Shown: positions 8,752 through 20,284, counted from the stretch's first letter. The stretch: DNA of 64,000 bases from Microbacterium helvum (GCF_014779795.1 NZ_JACXZS010000002.1:410039-474038), one strand, 5' to 3'. A program made the numbers and translations. Notes: generated from the letters alone by a model not told the origin.

Positions 8752-9440
8752 GTTGAGGACAACCCCGGGTGGACCTGCTCGTATTCCATCGACCGCCGGG
8801 CGAGCACCGCGGCGAGGAAGAAGCACACCGCGCCGAGGAACGTCCCCAGGTTCACCCAGCGCACGTCGTAGACGGTCCCGGACGCAGGGGCCACGTACGC
8901 GCCGACGGCCGAGAACCCGAACGCGACGGAGCCGGCCATGTTCAGCCACGTGCCGTGCGCCGTGCGCGCGTCGGGATCCCACAGGTCATGGCGGCGGTGC
9001 GCTGCGACGAGGGCGAGCACGCTCGCGATCAGGAAGGCTGCCGATCCCCAGGCGTCGGGGGTCCATCCGGTCGACGGTGTCGACGTCGACCGGATGGCGC
9101 CGATCAGCACGGCCGCGGTGCTGACGTTGAACAGCAGAGTGCCGACGAACTGCACGGCCGCCGACCACCAGTCCGCGAAGTCGGCGGTCGACGACGAGCG
9201 GCGGGGCGGCCGGCGACCGCTGAGCGCGAGCTGGATGAACCCCGCGGCGGTGAAGAAGACCGATCCGGCGAAGAAGGTCGCCGCGTCCCACACCGCTCCG
9301 ACCGCGTCGACGTACCAGGGGACGACCCCGACGGCGAACAGGACGGATCCGATCGCGAAGCCCCACGATTCCCGGCGCAGGCGCGTGACCCGGGATGGTG
9401 GTGTGTGCCCCGCCCGGTCGCCGCGGGCAGTGGTCCCCAT
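8748..9440 (-). CDS. YrhK-domain-like integral membrane protein
   Basis: This 230-residue protein has about five membrane segments. Two copies of a similar block are visible: SWGFAIGSVLFAVGVVPWY followed by AATFFAGSVFFTAAGFIQL, and later AWGSAAFLIASVLALVAAHRR. These resemble YrhK-like domains. GGAGGG precedes the ATG at 9440. The 4-nt overlap with the DsbA-family gene suggests a joint job in thiol redox or membrane stress, which is inference. Confidence 0.65.
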   Translation of the reverse strand: MGTTARGDRAGHTPPSRVTRLRRESWGFAIGSVLFAVGVVPWYVDAVGAVWDAATFFAGSVFFTAAGFIQLALSGRRPPRRSSSTADFADWWSAAVQFVGTLLFNVSTAAVLIGAIRSTSTPSTGWTPDAWGSAAFLIASVLALVAAHRRHDLWDPDARTAHGTWLNMAGSVAFGFSAVGAYVAPASGTVYDVRWVNLGTFLGAVCFFLAAVLARRSMEYEQVHPGLSST

Positions 9441-9455
9441 GTTCGTGCCCTCCGC

Positions 9456-10850
9456 TCAGTGGTGGAAGGACCCGGCCTCTTCCTCGCTCATGGGCACCGT
9501 GATCGGGTGCCTGTCGAAGTGCTCGATCGCGGCGCGGTAGTCGTCCATGAGGAGGGATGCCTCATCCCGGCCGAACCCGACGCGCACGAGGATCCGCTGG
9601 ATCGCGAGATCCTCGCGGTCCGGGGGCATCGTGTAGGCCGGCACCTGCCAGCCGCGGGCTCGCAGCCGGTCGGCGAGGTCGAACAGCGTGAACGGATGCT
9701 CGACCCCCTCCTTCAGCTTCCACGACACGGCGGGGATGCCTGCCTGCGGGCTGCCGTCGTTGATGATGTCGAAGTGCTCGAGCTTGCCGATCTCGTCGGC
9801 GAGGTACATCGCGGTGTCGTAGCAGGACTGGTGGACCTTGCGGTAGCCCTCTCGTCCGAGTCGCACGAAGTTGTAGTACTGCGCGACGATCTGGCCACCC
9901 GGGCGTGAGAAGTTCAGAGCGAAGGTGGGCATGTTGCCGCCGAGATAGTTCACGTCGAAGACGAGCTCTTGAGGCAGGTCCTCGGCGTCGCGCCAGACGA
10001 TCCAGCCGACGCCGAGCGGAGCGAGCCCGAACTTGTGCCCGGACGTGTTGATCGACTTCACGCGAGGCAGGCGGAAGTCCCACACGATCTCGGGCGCCGT
10101 GAACGGCGCGAGGAACCCGCCGCTGGCACCGTCGACGTGGATGGGGACGTCCAGGCCTGTCTCGGCCTGGTGGGCGTCGAGCGCATCGCTCACGGCCTGC
10201 ACCGGCTCGTACCCGCCCGTGAAGGTCACACCCAGCGTCGGGACCACGCCGATCGTGTTCTCGTCGACCCGCTTCATCACCTGCTCGGGCGTCATCAGGA
10301 ACCGGTCGCCCTCCATGGGGATCTCGCGAAGCTCGACGTCCCAGTACCGGGCGAACTTGTGCCAGCACACCTGCACCGGGCCGGTGATGATGTTGGGCTT
10401 GTCGATGGGCAGCCCCGCCGCGCGGCGGCGCGCGCGCCAGTTCCACAGCAGCGCCATGCCGCCGAGCATCGCCGCCTCGCTGGACCCGGTCGTCGACGTG
10501 CCCAGCGTGTTCGCGGCATCCGGCGAGTTCCACAGATCGGCGAGGATGTGCACGCACCGCTCCTCGATCGCGGCAGTCTGGGGATACTCGTCCTTGTCGA
10601 CCATGTTCTTGTCGAGCGTCTCGGCCATGATGAGCAGGACCTCGGGTTCGAGCCAGGTCTGGCAGAAGGTCGCGAGGTTCTGGCGGGAGTTGCCGTCCAT
10701 CATCAGTTCGTCCGAGATGACGCGATAGGCGTGCCGCGGCAGCTGTTCACGTTCCGGCATGCGGTACTTCGGCAACGAGTTCGCCAGATCGGATGACGAG
10801 TAGATCTCGTCGAGCATCTCGTCACGGATCGAATCGCGCTTGTGCAACAT
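9456..10850 (-). CDS. gadB: glutamate decarboxylase
   Basis: This PLP enzyme converts glutamate to GABA and CO2, consuming a proton. The 464-residue protein shows the family signatures: [14 protein letters not shown] for phosphate binding, HVDGASGGF, and the PLP lysine in [16 protein letters not shown]. The C-terminus ends in a His pair (SFHH), as in pH-responsive Gad enzymes. The start [11 protein letters not shown] is supported by AGGAG 6 nt upstream. No antiporter gene is adjacent, so a full acid-resistance module is not shown here. Confidence 0.95.
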   Translation of the reverse strand: MLHKRDSIRDEMLDEIYSSSDLANSLPKYRMPEREQLPRHAYRVISDELMMDGNSRQNLATFCQTWLEPEVLLIMAETLDKNMVDKDEYPQTAAIEERCVHILADLWNSPDAANTLGTSTTGSSEAAMLGGMALLWNWRARRRAAGLPIDKPNIITGPVQVCWHKFARYWDVELREIPMEGDRFLMTPEQVMKRVDENTIGVVPTLGVTFTGGYEPVQAVSDALDAHQAETGLDVPIHVDGASGGFLAPFTAPEIVWDFRLPRVKSINTSGHKFGLAPLGVGWIVWRDAEDLPQELVFDVNYLGGNMPTFALNFSRPGGQIVAQYYNFVRLGREGYRKVHQSCYDTAMYLADEIGKLEHFDIINDGSPQAGIPAVSWKLKEGVEHPFTLFDLADRLRARGWQVPAYTMPPDREDLAIQRILVRVGFGRDEASLLMDDYRAAIEHFDRHPITVPMSEEEAGSFHH

Positions 10851-10970
10851 CGCTGGCTCCTGTCCCGGCCGCCCGGTCGGTCTCGCAGAGAGGGGCTGAC
10901 GCCTCAACGCAGTTCTATCCCGCGGCACGCGGGACGGCATCACCCAGACGGTGTGATTGTGAGTCGGGGC

Positions 10971-11783
10971 TCAGGCGTCGTCGGCGCGCGGAGTGTCGAC
11001 GGCGCCGCCGAACCGGCGGTCACGGCCCAGGTACAGATCGATGCCGTGCCACAGATCGGCCCGGGTGAAGTCGGGCCACAGCGTGTCGAGGAACACGAAC
11101 TCGGCGTAGGCCGACTCCCACAGCAGGAAGTTCGAGGTGCGCTGCTCGCCGCTGGAGCGGAGGAACAGGTCGACGTCCGGCATCCCGGGCTGATAGAGCC
11201 GGCGCTGGATCAGTTTCTCCGACACGGCGGACGGCTTGAGCCGCCCGGCCGCGACGTCGTCGGCGATCGAGCGCATGGCATCGACGAGCTCGACGCGGCC
11301 GCCGTAGTTGACGCACATCGTGAGCGTCAGCACGTCGTTGCCGGCGGTGAGGCGCTCGGCGAACTGCAGCTCCTTGATCACCGAGCCCCACAGCCGCGGC
11401 TTGCGACCGGCCCACTGGATCCGCACGCCCCACTCGTTGAGCTGGTCGCGCCGACGGTGCAGCACATCGCGGTTGTAGCCCATGAGGAAGCGCACCTCGT
11501 CGGGCGAGCGAGACCAGTTCTCGGTCGAGAAGGCGTACACCGACAGGTGCTTCACGCCCGCCTGGATCGCTCCGGCGACGACGTCGAGCAGCGCCGCCTC
11601 ACCCGCCTTGTGCCCTTCGATGCGGGTCAGGCCGCGGCGGTTCGCCCAGCGCCCGTTGCCGTCCATGACGATCGCGACGTGGTTCGGCACGGCGCCCTTC
11701 GGATATTCGGGCGGGTACACCCCCGTCCAGTCGAGCGGACGGTACGGCACCGCGTCGCGGTGCGTGTAGGGCTTCGGGGTCAC
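10971..11783 (-). CDS. uppS: undecaprenyl/decaprenyl diphosphate synthase (cis-prenyltransferase)
   Basis: The enzyme extends prenyl diphosphates to the lipid carrier used for peptidoglycan. The 270-residue protein has [16 protein letters not shown] with the catalytic Asp and diphosphate loop, [12 protein letters not shown], and the C-terminal [18 protein letters not shown] and [14 protein letters not shown] motifs. The GTG start at 11783 overlaps the recO stop (GTGA), giving translational coupling. recO-uppS is a standard actinobacterial pair. Confidence 0.96.
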   Translation of the reverse strand: MTPKPYTHRDAVPYRPLDWTGVYPPEYPKGAVPNHVAIVMDGNGRWANRRGLTRIEGHKAGEAALLDVVAGAIQAGVKHLSVYAFSTENWSRSPDEVRFLMGYNRDVLHRRRDQLNEWGVRIQWAGRKPRLWGSVIKELQFAERLTAGNDVLTLTMCVNYGGRVELVDAMRSIADDVAAGRLKPSAVSEKLIQRRLYQPGMPDVDLFLRSSGEQRTSNFLLWESAYAEFVFLDTLWPDFTRADLWHGIDLYLGRDRRFGGAVDTPRADDA

Positions 11784-12523
11784 CTGGGGCCTTCCGATGG
11801 AGCTGCGGAGACGTGCGAGAGGGAGCGGATGCCGCGCTCCAGATGCCACTGGGCATATGCGGCGATGAGGCCCGACGCTGCCGCCGTCGAACCCGGGGCT
11901 GCGGCATCCACCGCCTCCCACTCCCCCGCCATGAGCGACTGCAGCAGCGATACGGTGGCAGCGTCGACGCGCGCCGCACCGACCGGGGCGCAGTCGCGGC
12001 ACACGATGCCGCCCTGCTGCGCGACGAACGTGTCGTGCGGGCCGGTGCGGCCGCACCGGGCACACTCGCCGAGACCGGGCGCCCAGCCCGACAGCGCCAT
12101 CGCCCGAAGCAGATACGAGTCCAGGACGCTGCGCGCCGCGTGCTCGCCGCGCGAGAGCGCGCGCAGGCCGCCCACGAGAAGCAGATACTGCTGCGGCGTC
12201 GCCTCGGCCTCGTTGAGCCGGTCGGCGGCTTCGACCATCGCGTGGGCGGACGTGTACCGGTCGTAATGCGCGACGATGTCGGCCCCGTAGGACCCGAGCG
12301 ACTCGGCCTGCTGCACGATGTCGAGCGAGCGCCCTTCGTACAGCTGGACGTCGGCGACCATGAACGGCTCCAGGCGCGCGCCGAACCGCGACGACGTGCG
12401 GCGCACGCCCTTGGCGACGGCTCGCACCTTGCCGTGACGACGGCTGAGCATCGTCACGATCCTGTCGGCCTCGCCCAGCTTGTGGGTGCGCAGGACCACG
12501 ACTTCATCGCGGTAGGTGGGCAC
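11780..12523 (-). CDS. recO: DNA repair protein RecO
   Basis: RecO loads RecA onto SSB-coated DNA. The 247-residue protein has the N-terminal OB fold ([19 protein letters not shown]) and a helical domain. The zinc-binding cysteines are CARC and CRDC, about 20 residues apart. The start is GTG at 12523 with GATAAT 6 nt upstream, consistent with a leaderless mRNA. Confidence 0.95.
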   Translation of the reverse strand: MPTYRDEVVVLRTHKLGEADRIVTMLSRRHGKVRAVAKGVRRTSSRFGARLEPFMVADVQLYEGRSLDIVQQAESLGSYGADIVAHYDRYTSAHAMVEAADRLNEAEATPQQYLLLVGGLRALSRGEHAARSVLDSYLLRAMALSGWAPGLGECARCGRTGPHDTFVAQQGGIVCRDCAPVGAARVDAATVSLLQSLMAGEWEAVDAAAPGSTAAASGLIAAYAQWHLERGIRSLSHVSAAPSEGPR

Positions 12524-12599
12524 CCTGCCATTATCGCCGCACGGGGATCATCGCCGGGTCGGCCCGCCGTCGGGTGCCCCGTACCGCGACAATGGAGGG

Positions 12600-13286
12600 G
12601 TGAACGAGCCGGTCTTCGTGATTCCGCTGTGGGCGGACCTCACCGCCGTCGGCCTCGGCGGCATCCAAGGCGCCCTGTTCGCCTCGGGATTCCGCGGCGA
12701 GCGGCGACTCGACATGCTGGGGGTCGCCATCATCGGCGTCGTGGTCGGCATGGGCGGCGGACTCATCCGCGACCTGCTGCTGAACGTCTCGCCGACGACC
12801 CTGCAGAGCAACTGGTACCTGCTGACAGCCACCGGCGCGGCGCTGTTCGGCATGCTGCTGGCCGGCGTGTTCCAGCGGCTGAACGCTGTGATCGTCGGCC
12901 TCGACGCCCTCGTGATCGGCCTGTTCGGCGCGTTCGGCACGAGCAAGGCGCTCGTCCTCGGGCTGCCGCTGGTACCGGCGGTGTTCGTCGGCGTGTGCTC
13001 GGCCGTCGGCGGCGGGATCCTGCGCGACATGATCATGGGACTGCCCGTCGCCATCATGCACGTCGGGTCGCTCTACGCCGTCGCCGCCGGCGTCGGATGC
13101 CTCGTCCTCGCGTCCGCCCACGAACTGGGGGTCAACATCGTGGTCGCCGCGATCATCGGCATCGTGGTCACCGCCGTCATCCGCCTGCTCGCGGTCATCT
13201 TCGACATCTCGCTGCCCGAGCAGCGCGCGCTCTATCGCCGCAAGGTGGCGGTGGAGACCTCGACGATCCCGATCGTCAAGCCCTGA
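12600..13286 (+). CDS. TRIC-type trimeric cation channel protein (UPF0126)
   Basis: This 228-residue protein has seven membrane segments in two similar halves, each with a glycine-rich Gly-Gly-hinge element: MGGGLIRDLLLNVSP in the first and VGGGILRDMIMG in the second. That duplicated GGGxxRD pattern marks bacterial TRIC channels, which conduct K+ and other monovalent cations. The start is GTG at 12600. GACAAT ends 6 nt upstream and no correctly spaced Shine-Dalgarno is present. Confidence 0.88.
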   Translation: MNEPVFVIPLWADLTAVGLGGIQGALFASGFRGERRLDMLGVAIIGVVVGMGGGLIRDLLLNVSPTTLQSNWYLLTATGAALFGMLLAGVFQRLNAVIVGLDALVIGLFGAFGTSKALVLGLPLVPAVFVGVCSAVGGGILRDMIMGLPVAIMHVGSLYAVAAGVGCLVLASAHELGVNIVVAAIIGIVVTAVIRLLAVIFDISLPEQRALYRRKVAVETSTIPIVKP

Positions 13287-13306
13287 GGCATCCACCCGAA
13301 GAACAC

Positions 13307-13345
13307 CGACGGGTGCGCGCGGGGATCGCCCGCGCACACCCGTCG
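13307..13345. terminator. strong bidirectional terminator
   Basis: CGACGGGTG-C-GCGCGGG (13307-13323) pairs with CCCGCGC-A-CACCCGTCG (13329-13345), interrupted only by one C-A mismatch, around a GATCG loop. It separates the convergent TRIC and leuA genes. Confidence 0.75.
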
Positions 13346-13356
13346 ACGGTCAGCGC

Positions 13357-15210
<1,854 letters not shown>

Positions 15211-15232
<22 letters not shown>

Positions 15233-15264
15233 CGGCTAAGAAGAAGGAGCCCGCCGAAGCGCAT
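15211..15264 (-). CDS. leuL: leu operon leader peptide
   Basis: A 17-codon cistron, MRFGGLLLLSRRDETSF then TAG, lies upstream of leuA on the same strand. Four consecutive leucine codons (CTC CTT CTT CTT) include three CTT, which should be uncommon in so GC-rich a genome. A -10 hexamer TACCCT ends 6 nt before its ATG, so the mRNA probably starts at this ATG. The cistron ends 93 nt before leuA. Its length, composition and position are those of ribosome-mediated attenuation leaders. Confidence 0.8.
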
Positions 15265-15270
15265 GGCCTC

Positions 15271-15276
15271 AGGGTA
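15271..15276 (-). promoter_or_regulatory. -10 hexamer TACCCT of the leuL-leuA transcript
   Basis: TACCCT, GAGGCC and ATG follow each other on the minus strand. This is the same TANNNT-N6-start spacing seen at many genes here. It implies that the leader peptide is translated from the very 5' end of the mRNA. Confidence 0.65.
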
Positions 15277-15370
15277 CACCCGTGATCGACGTGAACGCGA
15301 ACCGGGACCGGGAAAGGATGCCGCACCCGCCGTTCTGAGACGATCCCGGCGGCGCCGACACATGTGGGAT

Positions 15371-16018
15371 ATGAGACGTCTCTCCAGATCGTCCGGCATC
15401 GTCGCCGCCGGCGCCTTCGTCCTGCTCGCACTGACCGCGTGCGCGTCCGCCGCGCCCGCCTCCGGCGGTCCGGCCGCATCCGGCGATGCGACCGCATCTC
15501 TCGGCGCTGTCACGCCGGCTCCGCCCGAGGGCGAGGTCACCGCGACCGGCACGGTGCTGGAGGTCGGCGGCGCCGCTCAGCTCTGCCTCGGGCCGGTCGC
15601 CGAGTCCGCTCCGCCGCAGTGTTCCGGCATCCCCCTCGCGGGCTGGTCCTGGGACGGCGTCGACGGCGCCACGACGTCCGGCGAGACGACGTGGGGCGCG
15701 TATGCCGTGCGCGGCACGTACGACGGCGGCACGTTCACCGCGACACGGCCGCCCGTGCAGCTCGCGCTGTACGACCCCATCGCGCTGCCCGACCCGACGG
15801 GCGGCGAACCCGGAACCGGCGACGCCGCCACGCTCGCGGCGATCCAGGATGAGCTTCCGGATCGGCTCGGGGACTCATACCTCGGTTCCACGCCGCAGGA
15901 CGGCTGGCTCTGGGTGGACGTGGTGTGGGACGACGGCACCTGGCAGGACGCCGCGGACGCAGAGTACGGCGACCAGGTCGTCATCATCCGTTCGGCCATC
16001 CGCGACATGGACGGCTGA
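15371..16018 (+). CDS. putative secreted lipoprotein of unknown function
   Basis: The 215-residue protein has an Arg-rich n-region, a hydrophobic core and a lipobox LLALTAC near residue 22, so it should be lipid-anchored outside the membrane. The mature part is rich in Ala, Gly, Thr and Pro and then carries a domain with Trp/Asp-rich stretches (GWLWVDVVWDDGTW). I do not recognise the family. ATG at 15362 in the same frame is an alternative start. It converges on era with a 7-nt gap. Confidence 0.7.
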   Translation: MRRLSRSSGIVAAGAFVLLALTACASAAPASGGPAASGDATASLGAVTPAPPEGEVTATGTVLEVGGAAQLCLGPVAESAPPQCSGIPLAGWSWDGVDGATTSGETTWGAYAVRGTYDGGTFTATRPPVQLALYDPIALPDPTGGEPGTGDAATLAAIQDELPDRLGDSYLGSTPQDGWLWVDVVWDDGTWQDAADAEYGDQVVIIRSAIRDMDG

Positions 16019-16025
16019 GCGGCCG

Positions 16026-16973
16026 TCAGAACCCGAGCCGGCCGAGCTGCTTCGGGTCGCGCTGCCACTCCTTGGCGACGCGCACGTGGAGCTTGAGGAA
16101 CACCTTCGTGCCGAGCAGAGGCTCGATCTGCGCCCGCGCCCGCGTGCCGACATCGCGCAGACGAGAGCCCTTGTGTCCGATGATGATGGCCTTCTGGCTG
16201 TCGCGCTCGACGACGATGTTCGCGTAGACGTCGGTGAGGCCGCCGTCTTCGCGTTCGGCGACATCGTCGATCGTGACGGCGATCGAGTGCGGCAGCTCGT
16301 CGCGCACCCCCTCCAGCGCGGCCTCGCGGATGATCTCCGCGATGCGGTCCTCGGTCGACTCGTCCGTCACGACATCGTCCGGGTAGAGAGCGGGGCCGAC
16401 CGGCATGAGCGCCAGCAGCTCATCGCTCAGCACATCGAGCTGATCGCGGGTCAGAGCGGACAGCGGGATCACCGCGGCCCAGTCCTCGCGCAGGCTGTCG
16501 ACCTCCATGAGGCGCTCGGTGATCTGGTCGCGCGACGCGGCGTCGGTCTTGGTGACGATCGCGACCTTCTTGGCGCGGTTGTAGCCGTCGAGGGACTCGG
16601 CGATGCGTCGATCGCCCGGGCCGACCTTCTCGGTCGCCGGCACGCAGAACCCGATGACGTCGACGTCGCCCAGCACCTGTTCGACGAGGTCGTTGAGCCG
16701 TTGCCCGAGCAGCGTGCGCGGCTTGTGCAGACCGGGCGTGTCGACGATCACGAGCTGCCCGCCGGGACGGTTCAGGATGCCGCGGATCGCGCGGCGCGTC
16801 GTCTGCGGCTTGTCGCTGGTGATGGCGACCTTCTCGCCGACCAGCGCGTTGGTCAGCGTCGACTTGCCGACGTTCGGCCGTCCGACGAACGTGACGAACC
16901 CGGAACGCCCTTCGGCAGGCTCCGGGACCGCGGTCCGCGCATCGGGGTCGGGGGTGGACGGGGACTCGCTCAT
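16026..16973 (-). CDS. era: GTPase Era
   Basis: Era is a GTPase needed for 30S assembly and 16S rRNA maturation. The 315-residue protein has G1 GRPNVGKST, the switch region with DKPQTTR, G3 DTPG, G4 TKTD and a C-terminal type-2 KH RNA-binding domain (IIIGHKGSRLRDVG). The extra N-terminal tail before GFVTFVGRPN includes VPEPAEG, which is encoded by a copy of a small dispersed repeat. The ATG overlaps the stop of the upstream CBS-domain gene (ATGA). Confidence 0.97.
   Translation of the reverse strand: MSESPSTPDPDARTAVPEPAEGRSGFVTFVGRPNVGKSTLTNALVGEKVAITSDKPQTTRRAIRGILNRPGGQLVIVDTPGLHKPRTLLGQRLNDLVEQVLGDVDVIGFCVPATEKVGPGDRRIAESLDGYNRAKKVAIVTKTDAASRDQITERLMEVDSLREDWAAVIPLSALTRDQLDVLSDELLALMPVGPALYPDDVVTDESTEDRIAEIIREAALEGVRDELPHSIAVTIDDVAEREDGGLTDVYANIVVERDSQKAIIIGHKGSRLRDVGTRARAQIEPLLGTKVFLKLHVRVAKEWQRDPKQLGRLGF
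16908..16930 (-). repeat. dispersed VPEPVEG-type repeat, copy inside era
   Basis: CCCTTCGGCAGGCTCCGGG plus ACCG on the plus strand is a two-mismatch copy of the repeat at 20245-20268. On the minus strand it encodes VPEPAEG near the Era N-terminus. Confidence 0.6.
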
Positions 16974-18322
16974 GGCGTCTCCTCTTTCTTCGGCAGCCGG
17001 ATCTCTCCGGTGCGCGGATTCACGATGCGGATCTCGCCGGTGCGCGGCGACCGGCTCAGATCGGTGGCGGGGTCGCCCCGCTCGACGAACACCGTCGAGA
17101 TCCCGCGACCTCGACCCCGCGACGCGCCTCCGGTCAGGATCAGGCCCGCGTACTCGGCCGTCGCTCCCGGCTGCGGGACGCGCCCCAGCGCCTTGCCGAG
17201 CAGGCCCCCGATCGAGTCGACGTCCTCGTCCTCGAGCTCCAGGCCGAACAGGTCCCCCACCTCGTCGAGACCCAGGCGCGCGCTCACGCGGTAATGGCCG
17301 GGCTCCAGCTCGGTGACCTCCTCGGCGCGGGGGTCGTACTCGTCCGAGATGTCGCCGACGAGCTCCTCGATGAGGTCCTCGAGCGTCACGAGCCCCGAGA
17401 CCCCGCCGTACTCGTCCACCACGAGGCACACGTGCACGGCGTCGCGCTTCATCTGCTGCAGCAGAGTCTCCGCCTTCATCGACTCGGGCACGAAGACCGC
17501 CGGTCGCGCGATGCGTGCGATCGGCGCATCCCGCCAGCCGCTCTCGTCACGGAACCCGAACTGCACGAGATCCTTGAGGTAGAGCACGCCCACGACGTCA
17601 TCTGCGTCGTCGTCGACGATGGGCACGCGGGACACGCCCTTCTCGAGGAAGATCGTCATCGCCTCACGGGTCGAGGTCGAGGCATCCACCGTCACCATGT
17701 CGGTGCGCGGCACCATGACGGCGCGCACGAACGTGTCGGTGAAGTCGAAGACCGAGTGGATCAGCTCGCGGTCGTCCTGCTCGATGAGCTCGTTCTCGGC
17801 CGCCTCGTCGATGATGCTGAGCAGCTGCTCCTCGGACGCGAACGTCGACCCGCGCGACCCGCCGGGCGTGATGCGCGTCCCCAGGGCGACGAGGCCGTGG
17901 GCGAGCGGGCCGAGGATGATCCGCACGCCACGGATCACCGGGGCCGCGCTGCGCAGAAGTCCCTTCGCGTGCAGGCGCCCGACGGTGCGCGGACTGGCGC
18001 CCACGACCACGTACGACACGCCGGTCATGAGCACCGCTGCCGCGAGCATGGCCCACCAGATGTTCGAGAAGAGCAGGGTGAAGGCGACGGTGACGAGGAC
18101 GGCGGCGGTCGTCTCCGCCAGAACGCGGATGAACAGCACCGCGTTGCTGTGCGCCTCGGGGTCGGCGGCGATCCGCTGCAGCGCGGGGGCGTTGCGCCCG
18201 CCCGCGCCGAGCTCGGCGAGGTCGGCACGCGAGGTGACGCCCAGCGCGGCGTCGATCGCGACCATGAGCGCGCCGAAGGCGAGCAGCAGCGCCGCGGCGA
18301 CGAGGAGGAGTGCTGCGGTCAT
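16970..18322 (-). CDS. CBS/CorC_HlyC domain membrane protein (CorC/hemolysin-C family)
   Basis: The 450-residue protein has N-terminal membrane helices, a linker, two CBS domains (VMVPRTDMVTVDAS to DVVGVLYLKDL, then CLVVDEYGGVSGLVTLEDL) and a C-terminal CorC_HlyC transporter-associated domain (about residues 345-425). Family members are linked to Mg2+/Co2+ transport. It lies between ybeY and era and overlaps each by 4 nt (ATGA), so the products are made together. Confidence 0.92.
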   Translation of the reverse strand: MTAALLLVAAALLLAFGALMVAIDAALGVTSRADLAELGAGGRNAPALQRIAADPEAHSNAVLFIRVLAETTAAVLVTVAFTLLFSNIWWAMLAAAVLMTGVSYVVVGASPRTVGRLHAKGLLRSAAPVIRGVRIILGPLAHGLVALGTRITPGGSRGSTFASEEQLLSIIDEAAENELIEQDDRELIHSVFDFTDTFVRAVMVPRTDMVTVDASTSTREAMTIFLEKGVSRVPIVDDDADDVVGVLYLKDLVQFGFRDESGWRDAPIARIARPAVFVPESMKAETLLQQMKRDAVHVCLVVDEYGGVSGLVTLEDLIEELVGDISDEYDPRAEEVTELEPGHYRVSARLGLDEVGDLFGLELEDEDVDSIGGLLGKALGRVPQPGATAEYAGLILTGGASRGRGRGISTVFVERGDPATDLSRSPRTGEIRIVNPRTGEIRLPKKEETP

Positions 18323-18789
18323 GCGCGCGGTCGTCGGCGTTCGGACGCCTGGAACGACGCGATGAGCTCGCGCTGGAGACCGAACATCTCGCGCTCCTCC
18401 TCCGGCTCGGCGTGGTCGAACCCGAGCAGGTGCAGCAGCCCGTGCGTCGTGAGCAGGATGAGCTCGTCGAGCGTCGAGTGCTTCGCCGCGACCGCCTGCG
18501 TCTCGGCGACCTGCGGGCACAGCACGATGTCGCCGAGCAGTCCGGCGGGCGTGGGCATGTCCTCGGTGCCGGGGCGCAGTTCGTCCATCGGGAAGCTCAG
18601 CACGTCGGTCGGACCGGGCTCGTCCATCCACTGCACGTGCAGCGCCTCCATGGCGCCCTCATCGACGAGCAGGATCGCCACGTCGGCGTCGGGGCTGACG
18701 TGCAGCTCCGCGAGGTTGTGCTCCATCAGACGCAGCAGCACCGTCTCGTCGACGGCGATACCGGACTCGTTGCCGATCTCGATGGTCAT
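18319..18789 (-). CDS. ybeY: endoribonuclease YbeY (16S rRNA 3' processing)
   Basis: YbeY is a zinc-dependent ribonuclease acting in 16S rRNA 3'-end maturation and ribosome quality control. The 156-residue protein has the zinc motif HGLLHLLGFDH with three His, plus the family's PTDVLSFPM and GDIVLCPQV. It sits between phoH and the CBS-domain gene with 4-nt overlaps on both sides. Confidence 0.97.
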   Translation of the reverse strand: MTIEIGNESGIAVDETVLLRLMEHNLAELHVSPDADVAILLVDEGAMEALHVQWMDEPGPTDVLSFPMDELRPGTEDMPTPAGLLGDIVLCPQVAETQAVAAKHSTLDELILLTTHGLLHLLGFDHAEPEEEREMFGLQRELIASFQASERRRPRA

Positions 18790-19898
18790 GAGCGTCCTCG
18801 CTTCGGAAGGTGGTCACGGGGGCCGCCGGAGCGCGGGATCCCCGCGCGCCGCTCGGCGCGGTTGGCGAACTCGGATGCCTCGTCACGCTCGCGACGGGCG
18901 GCCAGGCGCAGCTCGTCGTACTCGCTGTACGCGTCGACGATGCGGCCCACGAGGCTGTGGCGCACGACGTCGTCGCTGGTGAGGTAGGCGAAGTGGATGT
19001 CGTCGATGTCCTTCAGCACACGTGTCACGAGCCGCAGGCCCGACGCGCCCTGTGGCAGGTCCACCTGCGTGATGTCGCCGGTGACGACCATCCGGGTGCC
19101 GAAGCCGAGTCGCGTGAGGAACATCTTCATCTGCTCGGGCGTGGTGTTCTGCGCCTCGTCGAGGACGACGAACGAGTTGTTGAGCGTGCGCCCGCGCATA
19201 TACGCCAGAGGAGCGACCTCGATCGTGCCCGTCGCCATGAGCTTCGGGACGATCTCGGGATCCATCATCTCGTTGAGCGCGTCGTACAGCGGCCGCAGGT
19301 ACGGGTCGATCTTGTCGGTGAGCGTGCCGGGCAGGAATCCGAGCCGCTCCCCCGCTTCGACCGCCGGACGCGTCAGGATGATCCGCTCGACCTCTTTGCG
19401 CTGCAGCGCCTGCACGGCCTTGGCCATCGCCAGGTATGTCTTCCCGGTGCCGGCCGGCCCGATCCCGAACACGATCGTGCTCTCTTCGATGGCGTCGACG
19501 TAGGCCTTCTGCCCGAGCGTCTTCGGGCGGATCACACGGCCTCGCGACGAGAGGATCGCCTCGCCCAGCACTTCGGACGGTCGCGGACCGCCGTCGGCGG
19601 TCGTGCGCAGGATGCGGTTGGACGACGTCACATCGGACTCGCCGAGCGCGTGCCCCGCTCTGGTCATCGCAAGCAGCTCATCGACGAGAGAGCGCGCCGC
19701 GGCGACGGCGTCGGCATCCCCCGTGAGGGTGATCTCGTTGCCGCGCACGTGCACGTCGACGCCGGGGTGCTCCTTCTCGACGACGCGCAGGAGCCGGTCC
19801 TGCGGGCCGAGCAGCTGCACCATCGCCACGCCGTCGGCGTAGACCCGGTCGGTGATGGAGTTCTCTGAGGGGTGATCAGGCACCGAGGCTCTTCTCAT
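18786..19898 (-). CDS. phoH: PhoH-like ATPase
   Basis: The 370-residue protein has an N-terminal KH-like region (VDVHVRGNEITLTGD) and a P-loop ATPase domain: Walker A GIGPAGTGKTYLAM, Walker B FVVLDEAQN and the RNA-helicase-like TRMVVTGDITQVDLP. PhoH paired with YbeY is widespread and points to RNA metabolism. The exact start is uncertain. ATG at 19898 overlaps the HIT gene by 23 nt. GTG at 19883 (VPDHPSENS) overlaps by 8 nt and would give 365 residues. Confidence 0.93.
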   Translation of the reverse strand: MRRASVPDHPSENSITDRVYADGVAMVQLLGPQDRLLRVVEKEHPGVDVHVRGNEITLTGDADAVAAARSLVDELLAMTRAGHALGESDVTSSNRILRTTADGGPRPSEVLGEAILSSRGRVIRPKTLGQKAYVDAIEESTIVFGIGPAGTGKTYLAMAKAVQALQRKEVERIILTRPAVEAGERLGFLPGTLTDKIDPYLRPLYDALNEMMDPEIVPKLMATGTIEVAPLAYMRGRTLNNSFVVLDEAQNTTPEQMKMFLTRLGFGTRMVVTGDITQVDLPQGASGLRLVTRVLKDIDDIHFAYLTSDDVVRHSLVGRIVDAYSEYDELRLAARRERDEASEFANRAERRAGIPRSGGPRDHLPKRGRS

Positions 19899-20223
19899 CG
19901 AGTCCGCCTGCCAGCACGTGGGCGTGCACGTGGAAGACGGTCTGGCCCGCGTCGGGGCCGGTGTTGAATACGAGGCGGAAGTCGCCGTCCGACAGCTCGG
20001 CGGCGACGGTGTTGGCGAGCCCGACGACCTCGGTCAGCAGTGCCGGATCGGCGGCGGCGAGCTCGACGACGTTGCGGTACTCCTGCGTACGCGGGAACAC
20101 GAGGACGTGCACGGGCGCCTTCGGAGCGATGTCTTTGATCGCCACCGCGTTCTCGGTCTCCCCGACGAATTCGGCGGGGATCTCGCCGTTCAGAATGCGG
20201 GTGAAGATCGAGGGTTCGCTCAT
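19876..20223 (-). CDS. HIT family nucleotide hydrolase/transferase
   Basis: The 115-residue HIT protein carries the catalytic triad motif HVHAHVLAGG near the C-terminus and the N-terminal CIF-like segment IFTRILNGEIPAEFV. It probably acts on AMP-linked nucleotides. The ATG at 20223 follows TAGACT by 6 nt, a leaderless start. It is the first gene of a minus-strand operon HIT-phoH-ybeY-corC-era. Confidence 0.93.
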   Translation of the reverse strand: MSEPSIFTRILNGEIPAEFVGETENAVAIKDIAPKAPVHVLVFPRTQEYRNVVELAAADPALLTEVVGLANTVAAELSDGDFRLVFNTGPDAGQTVFHVHAHVLAGGLDEKSLGA

Positions 20224-20229
20224 GCGCCA

Positions 20230-20235
20230 AGTCTA
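20230..20235 (-). promoter_or_regulatory. -10 hexamer TAGACT, leaderless promoter of the HIT-phoH-ybeY-corC-era operon
   Basis: TAGACT then TGGCGC then ATG on the minus strand, with no Shine-Dalgarno sequence. Confidence 0.6.
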
Positions 20236-20244
20236 GCGACGCGA

Positions 20245-20268
20245 CCCTTCGACAGGCTCAGGGACCGG
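20245..20268. repeat. dispersed VPEPVEG-type repeat, intergenic copy
   Basis: CCCTTCGACAGGCTCAGGG plus ACCGG lies between rsmE and the HIT gene. CCCT and AGGG form the ends of an imperfect hairpin. Related copies lie at 16908 and 27889. Confidence 0.7.
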
Positions 20269-20284
20269 ATGCTGCCTGGTCGGC

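Noticed and set aside
16011..16026. Hairpin GACGGC/GCCGTC between the lipoprotein gene and era as terminator
   Set aside because: The stem is only 6 bp, overlaps the stop codon, and has no T tract. Possible but unconvincing.
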